This document shows, piece after piece, positions 54,494 to 63,860 of a stretch of 64,000 bases of DNA. Each line of letters opens with the position of its first letter. Within the stretch, counting starts at the first letter, position 1. A model generated the notes under the pieces. It searched no databases. It was not told the DNA's origin and worked only from the letters and a program-made list of their open reading frames with translations. Made by a program: the position numbers and the translations under genes. Source of the stretch: Gemmobacter aquarius (GTDB taxonomy: Bacteria > Pseudomonadota > Alphaproteobacteria > Rhodobacterales > Rhodobacteraceae); the NCBI RefSeq assembly GCF_003060865.1, contig NZ_CP028918.1, positions 1,910,001 to 1,974,000 on the forward strand, given 5' to 3'.

Positions 54494-56844
54494 CAGAACT
54501 TGGTCGAAATGGTCAGGTCGAACGCCTGTTCCTTGTCGTAATCCTGCTTGACCAGCGCCTTGGAGAAGTTAAAGCGCAACGGCCCGAGCGGCGTGTCCCA
54601 GAACACCGAAAAGCCGAGCGACGAGCGCAGATGCAAGCCGTCATCCACAGCGCCCGGCCCATTTGCGGTGGTGCCACCATCGAGGTCATCGAGGCTCCAG
54701 ACCGAACCGATGTCGAGAAACAGACCGCCGCCGATCCCGTATTCTTCGGGCAGGCCAAGCGGGAAGTCGGCTTCGAAACGGGCCACGGCAAAGAGGTTGC
54801 CACCGAGCGCATCCTGATTCTCGGCCACGAGGTCGCGCGGGCCGATACCGTTCGATTCGAAGCCGCGGATCTTGCCGTTGCCGAAGAAGCGGTCGGTCAC
54901 ACGGCTGGGATTGTCGCCCAGCATGGCGAGTGCACCGCCTTCGAAGATGGCACGGACGGTGACTTCTTCCTTGAATATCTTGTTTTCCGCCAGCGCCAGG
55001 CCGCTGGTCAGGATATAGCTTTCATCCCCGCCGAGGCCCGCGAAATCCTGACTGAAGCGCAGCAGTACGCCGCCCTTGGGGTTCACGCCGCTCACGCGGG
55101 TGTCGTAGCTGAAGGTGTAGCCGATCGAGCTGGTGGTGATACCCTCGCGGGCGGCATCGCGTTGCAGGATGAACGAGCTTGTGGGTTCAACACCGCTGAG
55201 CGTGGTCTGGCCGATGGTAAAGCGGGTTTCCAGACGGCCGAGTTCGCTGACCGGGAATTCGAGCGAGGGCGAGAGCGAGAATGACTGCGTGTCGTAGGCG
55301 GCGTTCTGGCTGCTCGTCTCGCGGTAGGCGGTCGAGAATTTCAGCGTGACGTCGCGGCCAAGGAACGCCGGCTCGGCGAACGAGAAGCTCGCGGCGTTCG
55401 AATCGGTGCCGCTGGTGACGTTGGCCGAAACTGCCTGCCCGCGTCCGAGGAAGTTCGGTTCGGAAAAGCCGATGTTCAGGCCGACACCGTCGGACACCGA
55501 ATAGCTGGCACCGAGCGACAATGAGCCCGTCGGCTGTTCGACGACATCGACGTTGACCACGACCTGATCGGCGCTGCTGCCCGGTTCGGCATTGACCTGC
55601 GCGTCGCTGAAATATCCGAGCGCGCGGATGCGTTCGGCCGATTGGCGGATTTCGCGCGGGTTGAAGGGGTCGCCTTCGACGGTGCGGAACTGGCGGCGGA
55701 TGACCTGATCGACGGTGGTGGTGTTGCCTTCGATGTCGATGCGTTCGACGAAGACCTTTTCCCCCCGCACGAGGGCGAATTGCACGTTCAGGATGCCGCC
55801 CCGTTCGTCACGGATGATGCGGGGTTCGACGCGCACGAAGTTCAGCCCCTTGCGAAGTGCAAGGTTTTCCATGCGGGTCACGTTGTTGTCGATCAGCGCA
55901 GGCGACCATGTTTCGCCGCTGCGGATGCGTTGAACGGCCTCGAATTCGGCGGTCTCGACGTTCGGGATTTCCGAAACGGTGCTGACGGTGCCGATGTTGA
56001 AGGACTGTCCTTCGCGGATGCTGAAGGTCACGAAATAGGCGTCACGTTCGCGGGCGATGTCGCTGGATGCGTCAAGCACCTGCACGTCGGCATAGCCGCG
56101 CGACAGGTAGAAATCGCGCAAAAGCTGCTTGTCGACATCGATGCGTTCGGCAACGAAAGTGTCGCGCTTGATGATGGCGCGCAACAGACCGGCCTGTTTG
56201 GTGGAAAGCACCTGACGCAGGCGGCGGTCGGAAAAGGCGCGGTTGCCGTTGAAGGAAAGGCGCTCGATCTCGACGACCTTGCCTTCGGTGATCTCGAACA
56301 CCAGATCGACGCGGTTGCCATCGCGGCGGATGATGCGCGGATCGACCGTGGCCGCGATGCGCCCGCCCTGACGGTAGGCCTCGGCAATGGCGGCGGCGTC
56401 GGCTTCGGCCTGGCTGGGCGAATAGACGCGGCGTGATTGCGATTTGGCGATGGTGGCGAGTTCTTCGTCCTTGAGGCGTTTGTTGCCCTCGAAGTTGACG
56501 ATGTTGATCTGCGGGTATTCGACGACTTTGATGACCAGCGTGTTGCCCGAAGGGACGAGTTCGACGGATTCGAACAGGCCCGAGTTGACGATGCGCTGAT
56601 ACGCGTCGTTCAGCGCCGCGCCCGAGATTTCCTGACCGCGCCCGATCTTGGCGTAGGACAGTACGGTGGCGGTTTCGATCGTCGCGTTGCCTTCGACCTG
56701 AACCGACGAGAAGCTGTAGCTTTGCGCGAAGGCGGGCGAGACGACCGGAGCGGTCAGCGCCGATGAGGCAAGCATCGCGGCGACGAGCGCCGGACGCAGC
56801 ATGCCGCGTTTGGACGCTTTGCGAACCCCATTGATCGTCTGCAT
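54493..56844 (-). CDS. bamA: Outer membrane protein assembly factor BamA
   Basis: A 783-residue Omp85 protein that folds beta-barrels into the outer membrane. A signal peptide (ends VSPAFAQ), five POTRA domains (for example SVQVEGNATIETATVLSYAKI, NIVNFEGNKRLKDEELATIA, VERIDIEGNTTTVDQVIRRQF) and a C-terminal 16-strand barrel ending in DLTISTKF, whose final Phe is the insertion signal, are visible. IRGFESNGIGP is the VRGF-like loop 6 motif. The ATG giving MQTINGVRKASK is preferred to an upstream one at 56859. Co-transcribed with skp. Confidence 0.96.
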   Translation of the reverse strand: MQTINGVRKASKRGMLRPALVAAMLASSALTAPVVSPAFAQSYSFSSVQVEGNATIETATVLSYAKIGRGQEISGAALNDAYQRIVNSGLFESVELVPSGNTLVIKVVEYPQINIVNFEGNKRLKDEELATIAKSQSRRVYSPSQAEADAAAIAEAYRQGGRIAATVDPRIIRRDGNRVDLVFEITEGKVVEIERLSFNGNRAFSDRRLRQVLSTKQAGLLRAIIKRDTFVAERIDVDKQLLRDFYLSRGYADVQVLDASSDIARERDAYFVTFSIREGQSFNIGTVSTVSEIPNVETAEFEAVQRIRSGETWSPALIDNNVTRMENLALRKGLNFVRVEPRIIRDERGGILNVQFALVRGEKVFVERIDIEGNTTTVDQVIRRQFRTVEGDPFNPREIRQSAERIRALGYFSDAQVNAEPGSSADQVVVNVDVVEQPTGSLSLGASYSVSDGVGLNIGFSEPNFLGRGQAVSANVTSGTDSNAASFSFAEPAFLGRDVTLKFSTAYRETSSQNAAYDTQSFSLSPSLEFPVSELGRLETRFTIGQTTLSGVEPTSSFILQRDAAREGITTSSIGYTFSYDTRVSGVNPKGGVLLRFSQDFAGLGGDESYILTSGLALAENKIFKEEVTVRAIFEGGALAMLGDNPSRVTDRFFGNGKIRGFESNGIGPRDLVAENQDALGGNLFAVARFEADFPLGLPEEYGIGGGLFLDIGSVWSLDDLDGGTTANGPGAVDDGLHLRSSLGFSVFWDTPLGPLRFNFSKALVKQDYDKEQAFDLTISTKF

Positions 56845-56958
56845 GTCCCGGCCCCGCATTTCATACAAGTTGTTGTGTCTCTCACTAGCGGGAAGCGCGA
56901 GAGATGTCAAAAGGGCCAAGCCGGCTTTATGCCGCAAACACCCTTTTGCTGGCCGGAT

Positions 56959-57102
56959 TTATGGCGCGACGCCAAGGATCATCGTGCCGATGAACGCACC
57001 GGCCAGCAACCCCGCGACCATGACGGCGGCAGAAAACATGCGGTCGGAGTTCAGGCCGACCATGAGAGACAAGCCACGGTATCCGCGTGCCAAGGTTTGC
57101 AT
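56959..57102 (-). CDS. Small membrane protein between rseP and bamA (47 aa)
   Basis: A 47-residue protein with a basic start (MQTLARGYRGLSLMV) and a C-terminal membrane helix (MFSAAVMVAGLLAGAFIGTMILG). The RGLS-x-x-x-x-LN-x-D-R pattern before the helix is one I associate with small proteins found in Rhodobacteraceae, though I cannot name it. A GGGGG box stands 11 bases before the ATG. It is transcribed with bamA, whose start is 114 bases downstream, and follows a terminator-like hairpin after rseP. Function unknown; position suggests a link to outer-membrane assembly. Confidence 0.65.
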   Translation of the reverse strand: MQTLARGYRGLSLMVGLNSDRMFSAAVMVAGLLAGAFIGTMILGVAP

Positions 57103-57111
57103 TTCAGAAAA

Positions 57112-57140
57112 CCCCCGATCTGACTATTCGACAGATCGGG
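57112..57140 (-). terminator. Hairpin after rseP (terminator-like)
   Basis: CCCGATCTG and CAGATCGGG enclose a 9-base loop; on the minus strand the stem is followed by GGTTTTC. It ends the rseP side of the operon or attenuates read-through to the small gene and bamA. Confidence 0.55.
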
Positions 57141-57182
57141 TATGGGCAAAGATTGTGGCTGTATTTTGACCGCAGCGCGCAA

Positions 57183-58520
57183 TCAGGGGCAGAAGATGTC
57201 GTTGCCGAGGGCAAAGACCATCAAACCGAGAATCACCGCCAGCCCGACCGACATCATCACATGCAGCACGCGCTGGGTCGGGGGTTTGCCCGCAACCGCC
57301 TCGTAGGCGAAAAACACCAGATGGCCACCATCAAGCACGGGGACGGGAAACAGGTTCATCAGTCCCACAGCGGTAGAAAGCATCGCGACGAACCAGATGA
57401 AGCTGGAAAACCCCATGCTTGCAGCCTGACCCGAGGTTTCGGCGATACCGAGCGGACCTTGCAGGTTGCACGACGATATCGCGCCCGTGATCATGTGCCA
57501 AAGGCCCGAGACCGAGGTATAGGCGATGGTCCAGCTTTGCTGCGCGCCGAGTTTGACCGCCTCGAACGGGCCGGGGGTGCGGGTTTCGGGGTCGAAGAAC
57601 AACCCGCCCGACACGCCGATCAGCCAGCGGGTTTCAAAGCCGCCCTCGGCCAGTGGCAGGTCCATCCGGCGCGGTTGCAGTTCGGCGTCAAAGGTTGTTC
57701 CGGCGCGCCAGACCTGCAGTTGCAGCGGCTTGCCGTCAGAGGCACCGACCATGTCGCGCAACTGCGAAAAGGCGGTGATCGGGGTGCCGTTGACAGAAAG
57801 CACCACATCGCCCCGCTCCAGACCCGCTTCCTGTGCTGCGGAATTTCCGGCAACCGCATCGGCGAGCGGCGGCAAGGGGAAGGGCCCCGTCACGGTCTGT
57901 TCGCTGCCGTCGCGGCGGATGGTGTAATCGACCGTGGCCGAAGGCGGCAGGCCGGCGATCTGGTCCATGAAGCCGGAAAAGCCGGTGACGGGCTGGCCAT
58001 CGAGGCCGATGATCGCATCGCCCGGTTTGACGCTGCGGGTTTCGGAGGGCATGGGTTTGAGCGTGCCGATCACCGGCATGTCGGTGGCGACGCCCTTGAC
58101 CATGAAGAGTGCCGCGAAAATAGTGATGGAGAGCACGAAGTTGAACAGCGGCCCTGCCGCGACGGTAGAGGCGCGCGCCCAGAGCGGTGCGCCATGCATG
58201 GTGGCGCGACGGTCCTGGGCGGACATGGCGCCCAGATCGTCGGCATGACCCGCCGAGGCGGCGTTCGTGTCGCCAAGGAATTTGACGTAGCCGCCAAAGG
58301 GCAGTGCGGCCAGTTGCCAGCGCGTGCCACGCTTGTCGGTGCGTGCCCAGATCACCGGGCCGAAGCCGAGCGAGAACACCTCGGCATGGATGCCCGACCA
58401 GCGGCCGACGATGTAATGGCCGTATTCATGCACGAAAACGATGATCAAAAGCGCCAGAACGAAAGCCGCCACCGTGAAACCGAGGCCGCCGAAGCTGGGA
58501 ATAAGGGTCGAAATATCCAA
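57183..58520 (-). CDS. rseP: Intramembrane zinc protease RseP (site-2 protease)
   Basis: A 445-residue M50 protease that cuts anti-sigma factors and signal-peptide remnants inside the membrane. The zinc site HEYGH is at residues 31-35 in the first helix, LDGGH near the C-terminus gives the third ligand (VPVLDGGHLVFF), and two PDZ domains lie between (VKPGDAIIGLDGQPV and LERGDVVLSVNGTPI). The start is a TTG preceded by AGGTAGAG; no ATG is possible without losing the first helix. It follows dxr at 5 bases, so the two are in one operon. Confidence 0.95.
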   Translation of the reverse strand: MDISTLIPSFGGLGFTVAAFVLALLIIVFVHEYGHYIVGRWSGIHAEVFSLGFGPVIWARTDKRGTRWQLAALPFGGYVKFLGDTNAASAGHADDLGAMSAQDRRATMHGAPLWARASTVAAGPLFNFVLSITIFAALFMVKGVATDMPVIGTLKPMPSETRSVKPGDAIIGLDGQPVTGFSGFMDQIAGLPPSATVDYTIRRDGSEQTVTGPFPLPPLADAVAGNSAAQEAGLERGDVVLSVNGTPITAFSQLRDMVGASDGKPLQLQVWRAGTTFDAELQPRRMDLPLAEGGFETRWLIGVSGGLFFDPETRTPGPFEAVKLGAQQSWTIAYTSVSGLWHMITGAISSCNLQGPLGIAETSGQAASMGFSSFIWFVAMLSTAVGLMNLFPVPVLDGGHLVFFAYEAVAGKPPTQRVLHVMMSVGLAVILGLMVFALGNDIFCP

Positions 58521-58525
58521 AAGCT

Positions 58526-59710
58526 CTACCTGTCCGTTTGCAATGTCTTGGCCAGTTCGTTGGCCCGCACCCTTGCCAGATGGTCCATGCCTAACACGTC
58601 CTCAAGGGTGGTGGCGGCATTTCCAAGGCCTGTCTCGGACGAAAGACGGGCAAGCGTGGCCTCGACAAGGCCGGCCATGTCGAGAAAACCCAGACGCCCC
58701 TCCATGAAATGGTCGAGAGCGATCTCCTTGGCAGCGTTGAAGGCCGCCCCCGACAGGCCGCGGATACGCATCACTTCGCGCGACAGGCGCAGCGCAGGAA
58801 AGCGTTCCGGATCAGGTGCTTGGAAGGTCAGGCTGCCAAGTTTGGCAAGATCGAGCCGCGCGACCGGCAGCGCCGCGCGGTCGGGAAAGTTCAGCGCGAA
58901 GCCGATGGCGTGGCGCATGTCGGGCGGGCCGAGATGCGCCATCACGGCCCCGTCGCGGAAACCGACAAGTGCGTGAACGATGCTTTGCGGATGGACCACG
59001 GCCTCGATCATGTCGGGGTCGAAGCCGAAATACTCGCGCGTTTCGATCAGTTCGAGCGCCTTGTTGAACATCGAAGCCGAATCGATGCTGATGCGGTTGC
59101 CCATCGACCAGTTCGGGTGCGCCTTGGCTTCGGCCACGGTCGCAGCTTTCAGCCGTTCCAGCGGCCAGTCGCGGAACGGCCCGCCCGAGGCGGTGATTAT
59201 GACACGCTCGACCGCGGCGGTATCTTCGCCGGTCAGGGCCTGGAAGACGGCGGAATGTTCGCTGTCGACCGGCAGGATCGTTGCGCCGTGCTGACGGGCG
59301 GTGCCCAGAAGCAGCGCCCCTGCGGTGACAAGGCTTTCCTTGTTGGCCAGCGCCAATGTGCGCCCGTGGCGCAGCGCACGAAGACCCGGCACAAGGCCCG
59401 CCGCCCCCACGATGGCCGACATGGTCCAATCGGCGGGGCGGTCGGCGGCATCGGCGATGGCGTCGGGTCCGGCGGCGGCCTGAACACCGCTGCCCGCCAG
59501 CGCCTCGCGCAGCTCGGAGAGGCGCGCGGGGTCGGCGGTCACGGCGATTTCGGCGCGCAGGGTGCGGGCCATTTCGGCAAGGCGGGCGATATTGGCCGAT
59601 CCGGTCAGCGCCACGGTGCGGAAGGCATCGGCCCCCCCTGCCCTGACGATCAGATCGAAGGTGCTTTCGCCGATGGAGCCTGTGGCCCCGAAGATGGAAA
59701 TTGAACGCAT
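58526..59710 (-). CDS. dxr: 1-deoxy-D-xylulose 5-phosphate reductoisomerase
   Basis: A 394-residue enzyme making methylerythritol phosphate, the committed step of the MEP isoprenoid pathway. NADPH-binding GATGSIGEST is at residues 8-17. ALANKESLVTAGALL, the metal site PVDSEHSAVFQAL and the SGGPFRDWP, HPNWSMGNRISIDSASMFNKALE and EAVVHPQSIVHALV motifs are all intact. Downstream UppS uses the isoprenoids that this pathway supplies. It lies 4 bases from cdsA and 5 from rseP. Confidence 0.97.
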   Translation of the reverse strand: MRSISIFGATGSIGESTFDLIVRAGGADAFRTVALTGSANIARLAEMARTLRAEIAVTADPARLSELREALAGSGVQAAAGPDAIADAADRPADWTMSAIVGAAGLVPGLRALRHGRTLALANKESLVTAGALLLGTARQHGATILPVDSEHSAVFQALTGEDTAAVERVIITASGGPFRDWPLERLKAATVAEAKAHPNWSMGNRISIDSASMFNKALELIETREYFGFDPDMIEAVVHPQSIVHALVGFRDGAVMAHLGPPDMRHAIGFALNFPDRAALPVARLDLAKLGSLTFQAPDPERFPALRLSREVMRIRGLSGAAFNAAKEIALDHFMEGRLGFLDMAGLVEATLARLSSETGLGNAATTLEDVLGMDHLARVRANELAKTLQTDR

Positions 59711-59714
59711 GATG

Positions 59715-60521
59715 TCAGTGTATCGGCAAGGGCAGGATCAGCCCGATGAGCATAAGCGCGACGGTGGCCCCGATCAGCGCATCGAACCGGTCGAGCAGCC
59801 CGCCATGGCCGGGGATCAGGGCGGACGAGTCCTTGATGCCCGCACGGCGTTTCAGCCAGCTTTCGACGATGTCGCCAAGCTGGCCGGAAAAGGCGATGAC
59901 AGGCGACAGCAGCAACACACCCGCGTTGCCATAGCCGCCAAGGTAGAACAAAAACCCCACCACCACCGACCCGATCCAGCCCGCAATGGTGCCCGACCAT
60001 GTTTTCTTGGGGCTTACGGCGGGCCAGAATTTCGGACCGCCAAGGATGCGACCGGCGAAATAGCCCGCCACATCCGACACGACCACGACCGAGATCAGCC
60101 ACAGGATCGCGCTTTGCCCGTTGGAAAAGCGCAACTCGACCAGCCCGTAGCCCGCGATCATGATGGCGGCGGCATAGGTGGCGGCAATGCGGCGGTCGCG
60201 GCGCGGCGTCAGCGCCAGCGCGAGGGACGGGATCAGCAAGGCGGCGGTGGCCAGATCACCGCGCAGCAGGATCGCCCCCAGAAGGGCAAAGCCGCCCACC
60301 AGCGCCATCGCAAGCGGCGTTTTGCGGCGGGCGGGCGAGGTGATACGGGCAAGTTCCCAGATCATCCCGCCGGTCAGAAGGATCGCAAGCGCCGCGAACG
60401 AGCGGCCACCAAGCCAGATTTCGGCAGCACCAACCGCCACCATGACTATGGCAGACAGCACGCGGGGGCGCAGGTCGGCCCATCTGTTCGGATCGGGCGG
60501 GGCTTGTGTCGGGGGGATCAT
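59715..60521 (-). CDS. cdsA: Phosphatidate cytidylyltransferase
   Basis: A 268-residue polytopic inner-membrane enzyme that converts phosphatidic acid and CTP to CDP-diacylglycerol, the precursor of all phospholipids. About eight membrane segments are visible, and the family signature near the end reads SPVIAFSGQLGDIVESWLKRRAGIKDSSALIPGHGGLLDRFDA. The start overlaps the uppS stop by four bases. It is part of the uppS-cdsA-dxr unit. Confidence 0.95.
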   Translation of the reverse strand: MIPPTQAPPDPNRWADLRPRVLSAIVMVAVGAAEIWLGGRSFAALAILLTGGMIWELARITSPARRKTPLAMALVGGFALLGAILLRGDLATAALLIPSLALALTPRRDRRIAATYAAAIMIAGYGLVELRFSNGQSAILWLISVVVVSDVAGYFAGRILGGPKFWPAVSPKKTWSGTIAGWIGSVVVGFLFYLGGYGNAGVLLLSPVIAFSGQLGDIVESWLKRRAGIKDSSALIPGHGGLLDRFDALIGATVALMLIGLILPLPIH

Positions 60522-61261
60522 GCCTGCTTCACGCCTCCGAAACGGCGGTCGCGCGCGCCGAAGCGGGCGACGATCTCGGCCAGTTCATGCGCGGTGAAAT
60601 CGGGCCAGAGCGTGGGGGTGAATTCGTATTCGGCGTAAGCCGTCTGCCAAGGCAGGAAGTTCGAGGTCCGCGTCTCGCCGCTGGTGCGGATCACCAGATC
60701 GGGATCGGGCAGGCCCGCGGTGTCGAGGCGCGCGGTGATCGCGGCATCGGTCACTTCGGCAGCGGTAAGGCGGCCTTGGGCGACATCGAGCGCAAGGGCA
60801 CGCATGGCGCGGGTGATCTCGTCGCGGCCGCCGTAGTTGATCGCCACGGTAAAGGTCAGGCGGGTGCCGTTTGCGGTGCGCTCTTCGATCCCTGCCATCA
60901 TGCGCTGCAATTTGGGGTCAAGCCGCGAGCGGTCGCCGATGAAGCGCAGGCGCACGCCTTCGGCCAGCAGACGGTCGGCCTCGCGGTCGATGTAGCGGGC
61001 AAAGATCGCCATGAGGCCAAGAACTTCTTCGGTCGAGCGTTTCCAGTTCTCGGTCGAAAAAGCGTAGACGGTCAGATAGCGGATGCCGAGGTTCGGGCAG
61101 GCGCGGACGATCTCGCGCACGCGCTCGGCCCCGCGACGGTGGCCGACAAGGCGCGGCCAGCCGCGCGAGGTGGCCCAGCGGCCATTGCCGTCCATGATGA
61201 TCGCCACATGCGCCGCGGGGCGAGGCTGGTGGTCCGGTTCTGTGCTTTTGGCCTTTGCCAA
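60518..61261 (-). CDS. uppS: Isoprenyl transferase (undecaprenyl diphosphate synthase)
   Basis: A 247-residue cis-prenyltransferase that makes C55-PP, the lipid carrier for cell-wall and O-antigen units. The signature IIMDGNGRWATSRGWPRLVGHRRGAERVREIV holds the catalytic Asp24. YAFSTENWKRSTEEV, INYGGRDEI and the end DLVIRTSGETRTSNFLPWQTAYAEYEF are intact. The start is a TTG preceded by GGAGAG; the first residues are a poorly conserved extension. frr lies 91 bases upstream, with a palindrome in the gap. Confidence 0.95.
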   Translation of the reverse strand: MAKAKSTEPDHQPRPAAHVAIIMDGNGRWATSRGWPRLVGHRRGAERVREIVRACPNLGIRYLTVYAFSTENWKRSTEEVLGLMAIFARYIDREADRLLAEGVRLRFIGDRSRLDPKLQRMMAGIEERTANGTRLTFTVAINYGGRDEITRAMRALALDVAQGRLTAAEVTDAAITARLDTAGLPDPDLVIRTSGETRTSNFLPWQTAYAEYEFTPTLWPDFTAHELAEIVARFGARDRRFGGVKQA

Positions 61262-61296
61262 ACCTGCTCTCCCGCCGCGCTTTACCTTGGGGCGAC

Positions 61297-61315
61297 GAAT
61301 TTTCTGCGAAAATTC
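61297..61315. repeat. Palindrome GAATTTTC-TGC-GAAAATTC
   Basis: Identical to the copy at 16876-16894. It lies in the gap between frr and uppS, inside an otherwise continuous operon. Confidence 0.8.
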
Positions 61316-61352
61316 CCGCCCTGCCCTAACGTCGCCCTGCTGCGCCGGGGCG

Positions 61353-61919
61353 TCAGACCTGCATGATCTCGGCCTGCTTCTGCTCCAGCTGTTTGTCGAC
61401 GGCGGCGATGGCCTTGTCGGTCAGCTCCTGCACCTCGTCGGCGTACATCTTCTGGTCATCCTCGCCCAGGCCGGCGGTCTTGGCCTTCTTGATCTGGTCC
61501 ATTCCGTCGCGGCGCACGTTGCGGATCGCGACCTTGGCGCTTTCGGCGTATTGCGCCGCGACCTTGGTCAACTCTTTGCGGCGCTGCTCGTTCAATTCGG
61601 GGATCGGCAGGCGGATCAGCGGGCCGTCGGTGACGGGGTTGATGCCCAGACCCGACTCGCGGATCGCCTTTTCGACCTTGGAGATCATGCCCTTGTCCCA
61701 GACGTTGATCACCACCATGCGGGGTTCGGGGACGTTCACGGTGCCCATCTGGTTGATCGGCGTCATCTGGCCGTAGGCATCGACCTGGATGTTGTCGAGC
61801 ATCTGTGCCGAGGCGCGCCCCGTGCGGAGCGAGGCGAATTCAACCTTGAGCGCCGTCATCGCGCCATCCATGCGGCGCTGGATCGCGTCGAGGTCAATTT
61901 CGAGATCGTCTTGCGACAT
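61353..61919 (-). CDS. frr: Ribosome recycling factor
   Basis: A 188-residue tRNA-shaped factor that splits the ribosome with EF-G after termination. The three-helix bundle and beta domain are recognised from [49 protein letters not shown] and [41 protein letters not shown]. Length is exact for the family. pyrH lies 154 bases upstream on the same strand, the usual order. Confidence 0.97.
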   Translation of the reverse strand: MSQDDLEIDLDAIQRRMDGAMTALKVEFASLRTGRASAQMLDNIQVDAYGQMTPINQMGTVNVPEPRMVVINVWDKGMISKVEKAIRESGLGINPVTDGPLIRLPIPELNEQRRKELTKVAAQYAESAKVAIRNVRRDGMDQIKKAKTAGLGEDDQKMYADEVQELTDKAIAAVDKQLEQKQAEIMQV

Positions 61920-62044
61920 GTCGGTCTTCCTTCATCCGGTCCGCGGCGCGACAAAGACGTCGGGCCGCAGTAGTTTCCTTGCTCTATAGCAGAGCGAAGC
62001 CCGCGCGGAACAGGTTTCCTGACGCTTGGCGCAACTTGCCCGTA

Positions 62045-62065
62045 GGGTGGGTCATTGACCCACCC
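62045..62065. repeat. Palindrome with 10-bp arms GGGTGGGTCA
   Basis: GGGTGGGTCA and TGACCCACCC with a single T between, within a GTAGGGTGGGT context, 8 bases after the pyrH stop. Repeats opening GTAGGGTGGGT and closing in CCCACC are widespread in unrelated bacteria. Confidence 0.65.
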
Positions 62066-62073
62066 ACCCCGCT

Positions 62074-62808
62074 TTAGCCCTGCACACGGGTATAGGTGCC
62101 CTCGCCGCGCAGGATGCCGCGAAAACCGCCGGGTTCGTCGAGCGAGAAGACGATGATGGGCAGGCTGTTGTCACGCGCCAGCGCGATGGCCGAGGCATCC
62201 ATGACGCCGAGGTGCTTGGCAAGGCATTCGTCGTAGCTGACGGTGTCGTAGCGCTTGGCGTCGGTGAATTTCTTGGGGTCTTTATCATAGACACCGTCGA
62301 CCTTGGTGCCCTTGAAGATCGCCTGACAGGCCATTTCGTTGGCGCGCAGGGTGGCAGCGGTGTCGGTGGTGAAATAGGGGTTGCCGGTGCCTGCGGCAAA
62401 GATCACCACGCGCTTCTTTTCCAGGTGGCGCACGGCGCGGCGGCGGATGTAGGGCTCGCAGACCTGATCCATCGGGATGGCGCTGATGACACGGGTAAAG
62501 ACGCCAAGGCCTTCGAGTGCGGATTGCATGGCCAGAGCGTTCATTACGGTGGCGAGCATGCCCATGTAATCGGCGGTGGTCCGCTCCATCCCCTGCGCCG
62601 AGCCTGCGAGACCGCGGAAGATGTTGCCGCCGCCGATCACCATGCAGATCTCGACGCCCATTTCCTGCACCGATTTCACTTCGGAGGCGATGCGCTGCAC
62701 GGTCGGGGGGTGCAGGCCGAAACCTTGGTCACCCATAAGCGCCTCGCCCGATATCTTGAGCATGACGCGGCTGTATTTGGCCGATGGCTCAAGGACCGGT
62801 TTCGACAT
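62074..62808 (-). CDS. pyrH: UMP kinase
   Basis: A 244-residue hexameric kinase of the amino-acid-kinase fold that phosphorylates UMP in pyrimidine synthesis. Characteristic are [19 protein letters not shown], the glycine loop [53 protein letters not shown] and [12 protein letters not shown]. The ATG giving [14 protein letters not shown] is preferred to an in-frame codon far upstream. It is the first gene of the leftward run pyrH-frr-uppS-cdsA-dxr-rseP. Confidence 0.97.
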   Translation of the reverse strand: MSKPVLEPSAKYSRVMLKISGEALMGDQGFGLHPPTVQRIASEVKSVQEMGVEICMVIGGGNIFRGLAGSAQGMERTTADYMGMLATVMNALAMQSALEGLGVFTRVISAIPMDQVCEPYIRRRAVRHLEKKRVVIFAAGTGNPYFTTDTAATLRANEMACQAIFKGTKVDGVYDKDPKKFTDAKRYDTVSYDECLAKHLGVMDASAIALARDNSLPIIVFSLDEPGGFRGILRGEGTYTRVQG

Positions 62809-62905
62809 GGGAGACCCCGCTTTATGCAATATGGTTTGACTGGGCCGCAAAATGTATGAAAACGCGGGCGGGTTCAACCTGTGAACGGCGGTTCGGTGGC
62901 AAAGA

Positions 62906-62931
62906 CCGGGGAGGCCGCGTGCCCTCCCCGG
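62906..62931. repeat. GC-rich palindrome upstream of miaA
   Basis: CCGGGGAGG pairs with CCTCCCCGG over an 8-base loop, followed by ACCCCACCC. It resembles the stem and C-run of the GC-stem family, but the GAGGATATTT part is missing (CTTGGACAAG follows instead). It lies in the divergent pyrH/miaA gap. Confidence 0.45.
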
Positions 62932-62990
62932 ACCCCACCCTTGGACAAGCACCTGCTGAATTCGGGGCAAGACGAAAGGGGCGCGAGGGT

Positions 62991-63860
62991 TTGATACCGA
63001 TCGAGAGCATATCGCGGGAAGCCCCCGTGCTGGTCGCGGGGCCGACGGCGAGCGGCAAGTCGGCGCTGGCGCTGGAGCTTGCGGCGCGGGACGGGCGGGT
63101 CGTGGTCAATGCCGATGCCTTGCAGGTCTATGGCTGTTGGCGGGTGCTGACGGCGCGGCCGCCGGTCGAAGACGAGACGGCGGTGCCGCATGCGCTTTAC
63201 GGCCATGTGGGGCGGGCCCAGCCTTATTCCGTGGGACATTGGCTGCGCGAGGTGGCGGGGCTGCTTGATCGGCCCGTCGTGATCGTGGGCGGGACGGGAC
63301 TTTATTTTTCGGCCCTTACAGAAGGTCTGGCCGACATTCCGCCAGTGCCTGCGACAGTTCGGGCCGAGGCTGACGAAAGGCGCAAGGCCGAGGGGTTCGC
63401 TGCCCTGCGCGACGAGCTCGATGCTGCGACGGCGGGGCGGATCGACCTGTTGAACCCTGCGCGGGTGCAGCGGGCCTGGGAGGTGTTGCGCGCCACGGGG
63501 CGCGGGCTTGCCGCCTGGCAGGAGGGTACCGCGCCGCCGCTGATGCCGCTGTCGCGTGTCGAGGCGCTGGTGCTGCGGCCCGAAGTCGATTGGCTGAACG
63601 CGCGCATCGACCGCCGGTTCGATGCGATGATCGCGACGGGCGCTTTGGACGAGGTTGCGGCAGAGCGGATGTTCTGGAAACCCTCGGAGCCCTATGCCCG
63701 CGCCATCGGGGCGCCGGAAATGATGGCCTTTCTGCAAGGAAATATGGCGTTGGAAGACGCCGTGGCTGCGGCCAAGATCGCCTCGCGGCAATATGCCAAG
63801 CGGCAGCGCACCTGGTTCCGGTCGCGGATGGGGTCTTGGCGGACTGTTGATTTGCCATGA
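62991..63860 (+). CDS. miaA: tRNA dimethylallyltransferase
   Basis: A 289-residue enzyme that adds a dimethylallyl group to A37 of tRNAs reading U-starting codons. The P-loop is [17 protein letters not shown] at residues 14-30, followed by [53 protein letters not shown] and the C-terminal [19 protein letters not shown] are family motifs. No ATG lies near the start of the conserved part; the TTG at 62991 has AAGGGG 9 bases upstream and is used. It is divergent from pyrH. Nothing recognisable follows to the end of the window. Confidence 0.94.
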   Translation: MIPIESISREAPVLVAGPTASGKSALALELAARDGRVVVNADALQVYGCWRVLTARPPVEDETAVPHALYGHVGRAQPYSVGHWLREVAGLLDRPVVIVGGTGLYFSALTEGLADIPPVPATVRAEADERRKAEGFAALRDELDAATAGRIDLLNPARVQRAWEVLRATGRGLAAWQEGTAPPLMPLSRVEALVLRPEVDWLNARIDRRFDAMIATGALDEVAAERMFWKPSEPYARAIGAPEMMAFLQGNMALEDAVAAAKIASRQYAKRQRTWFRSRMGSWRTVDLP

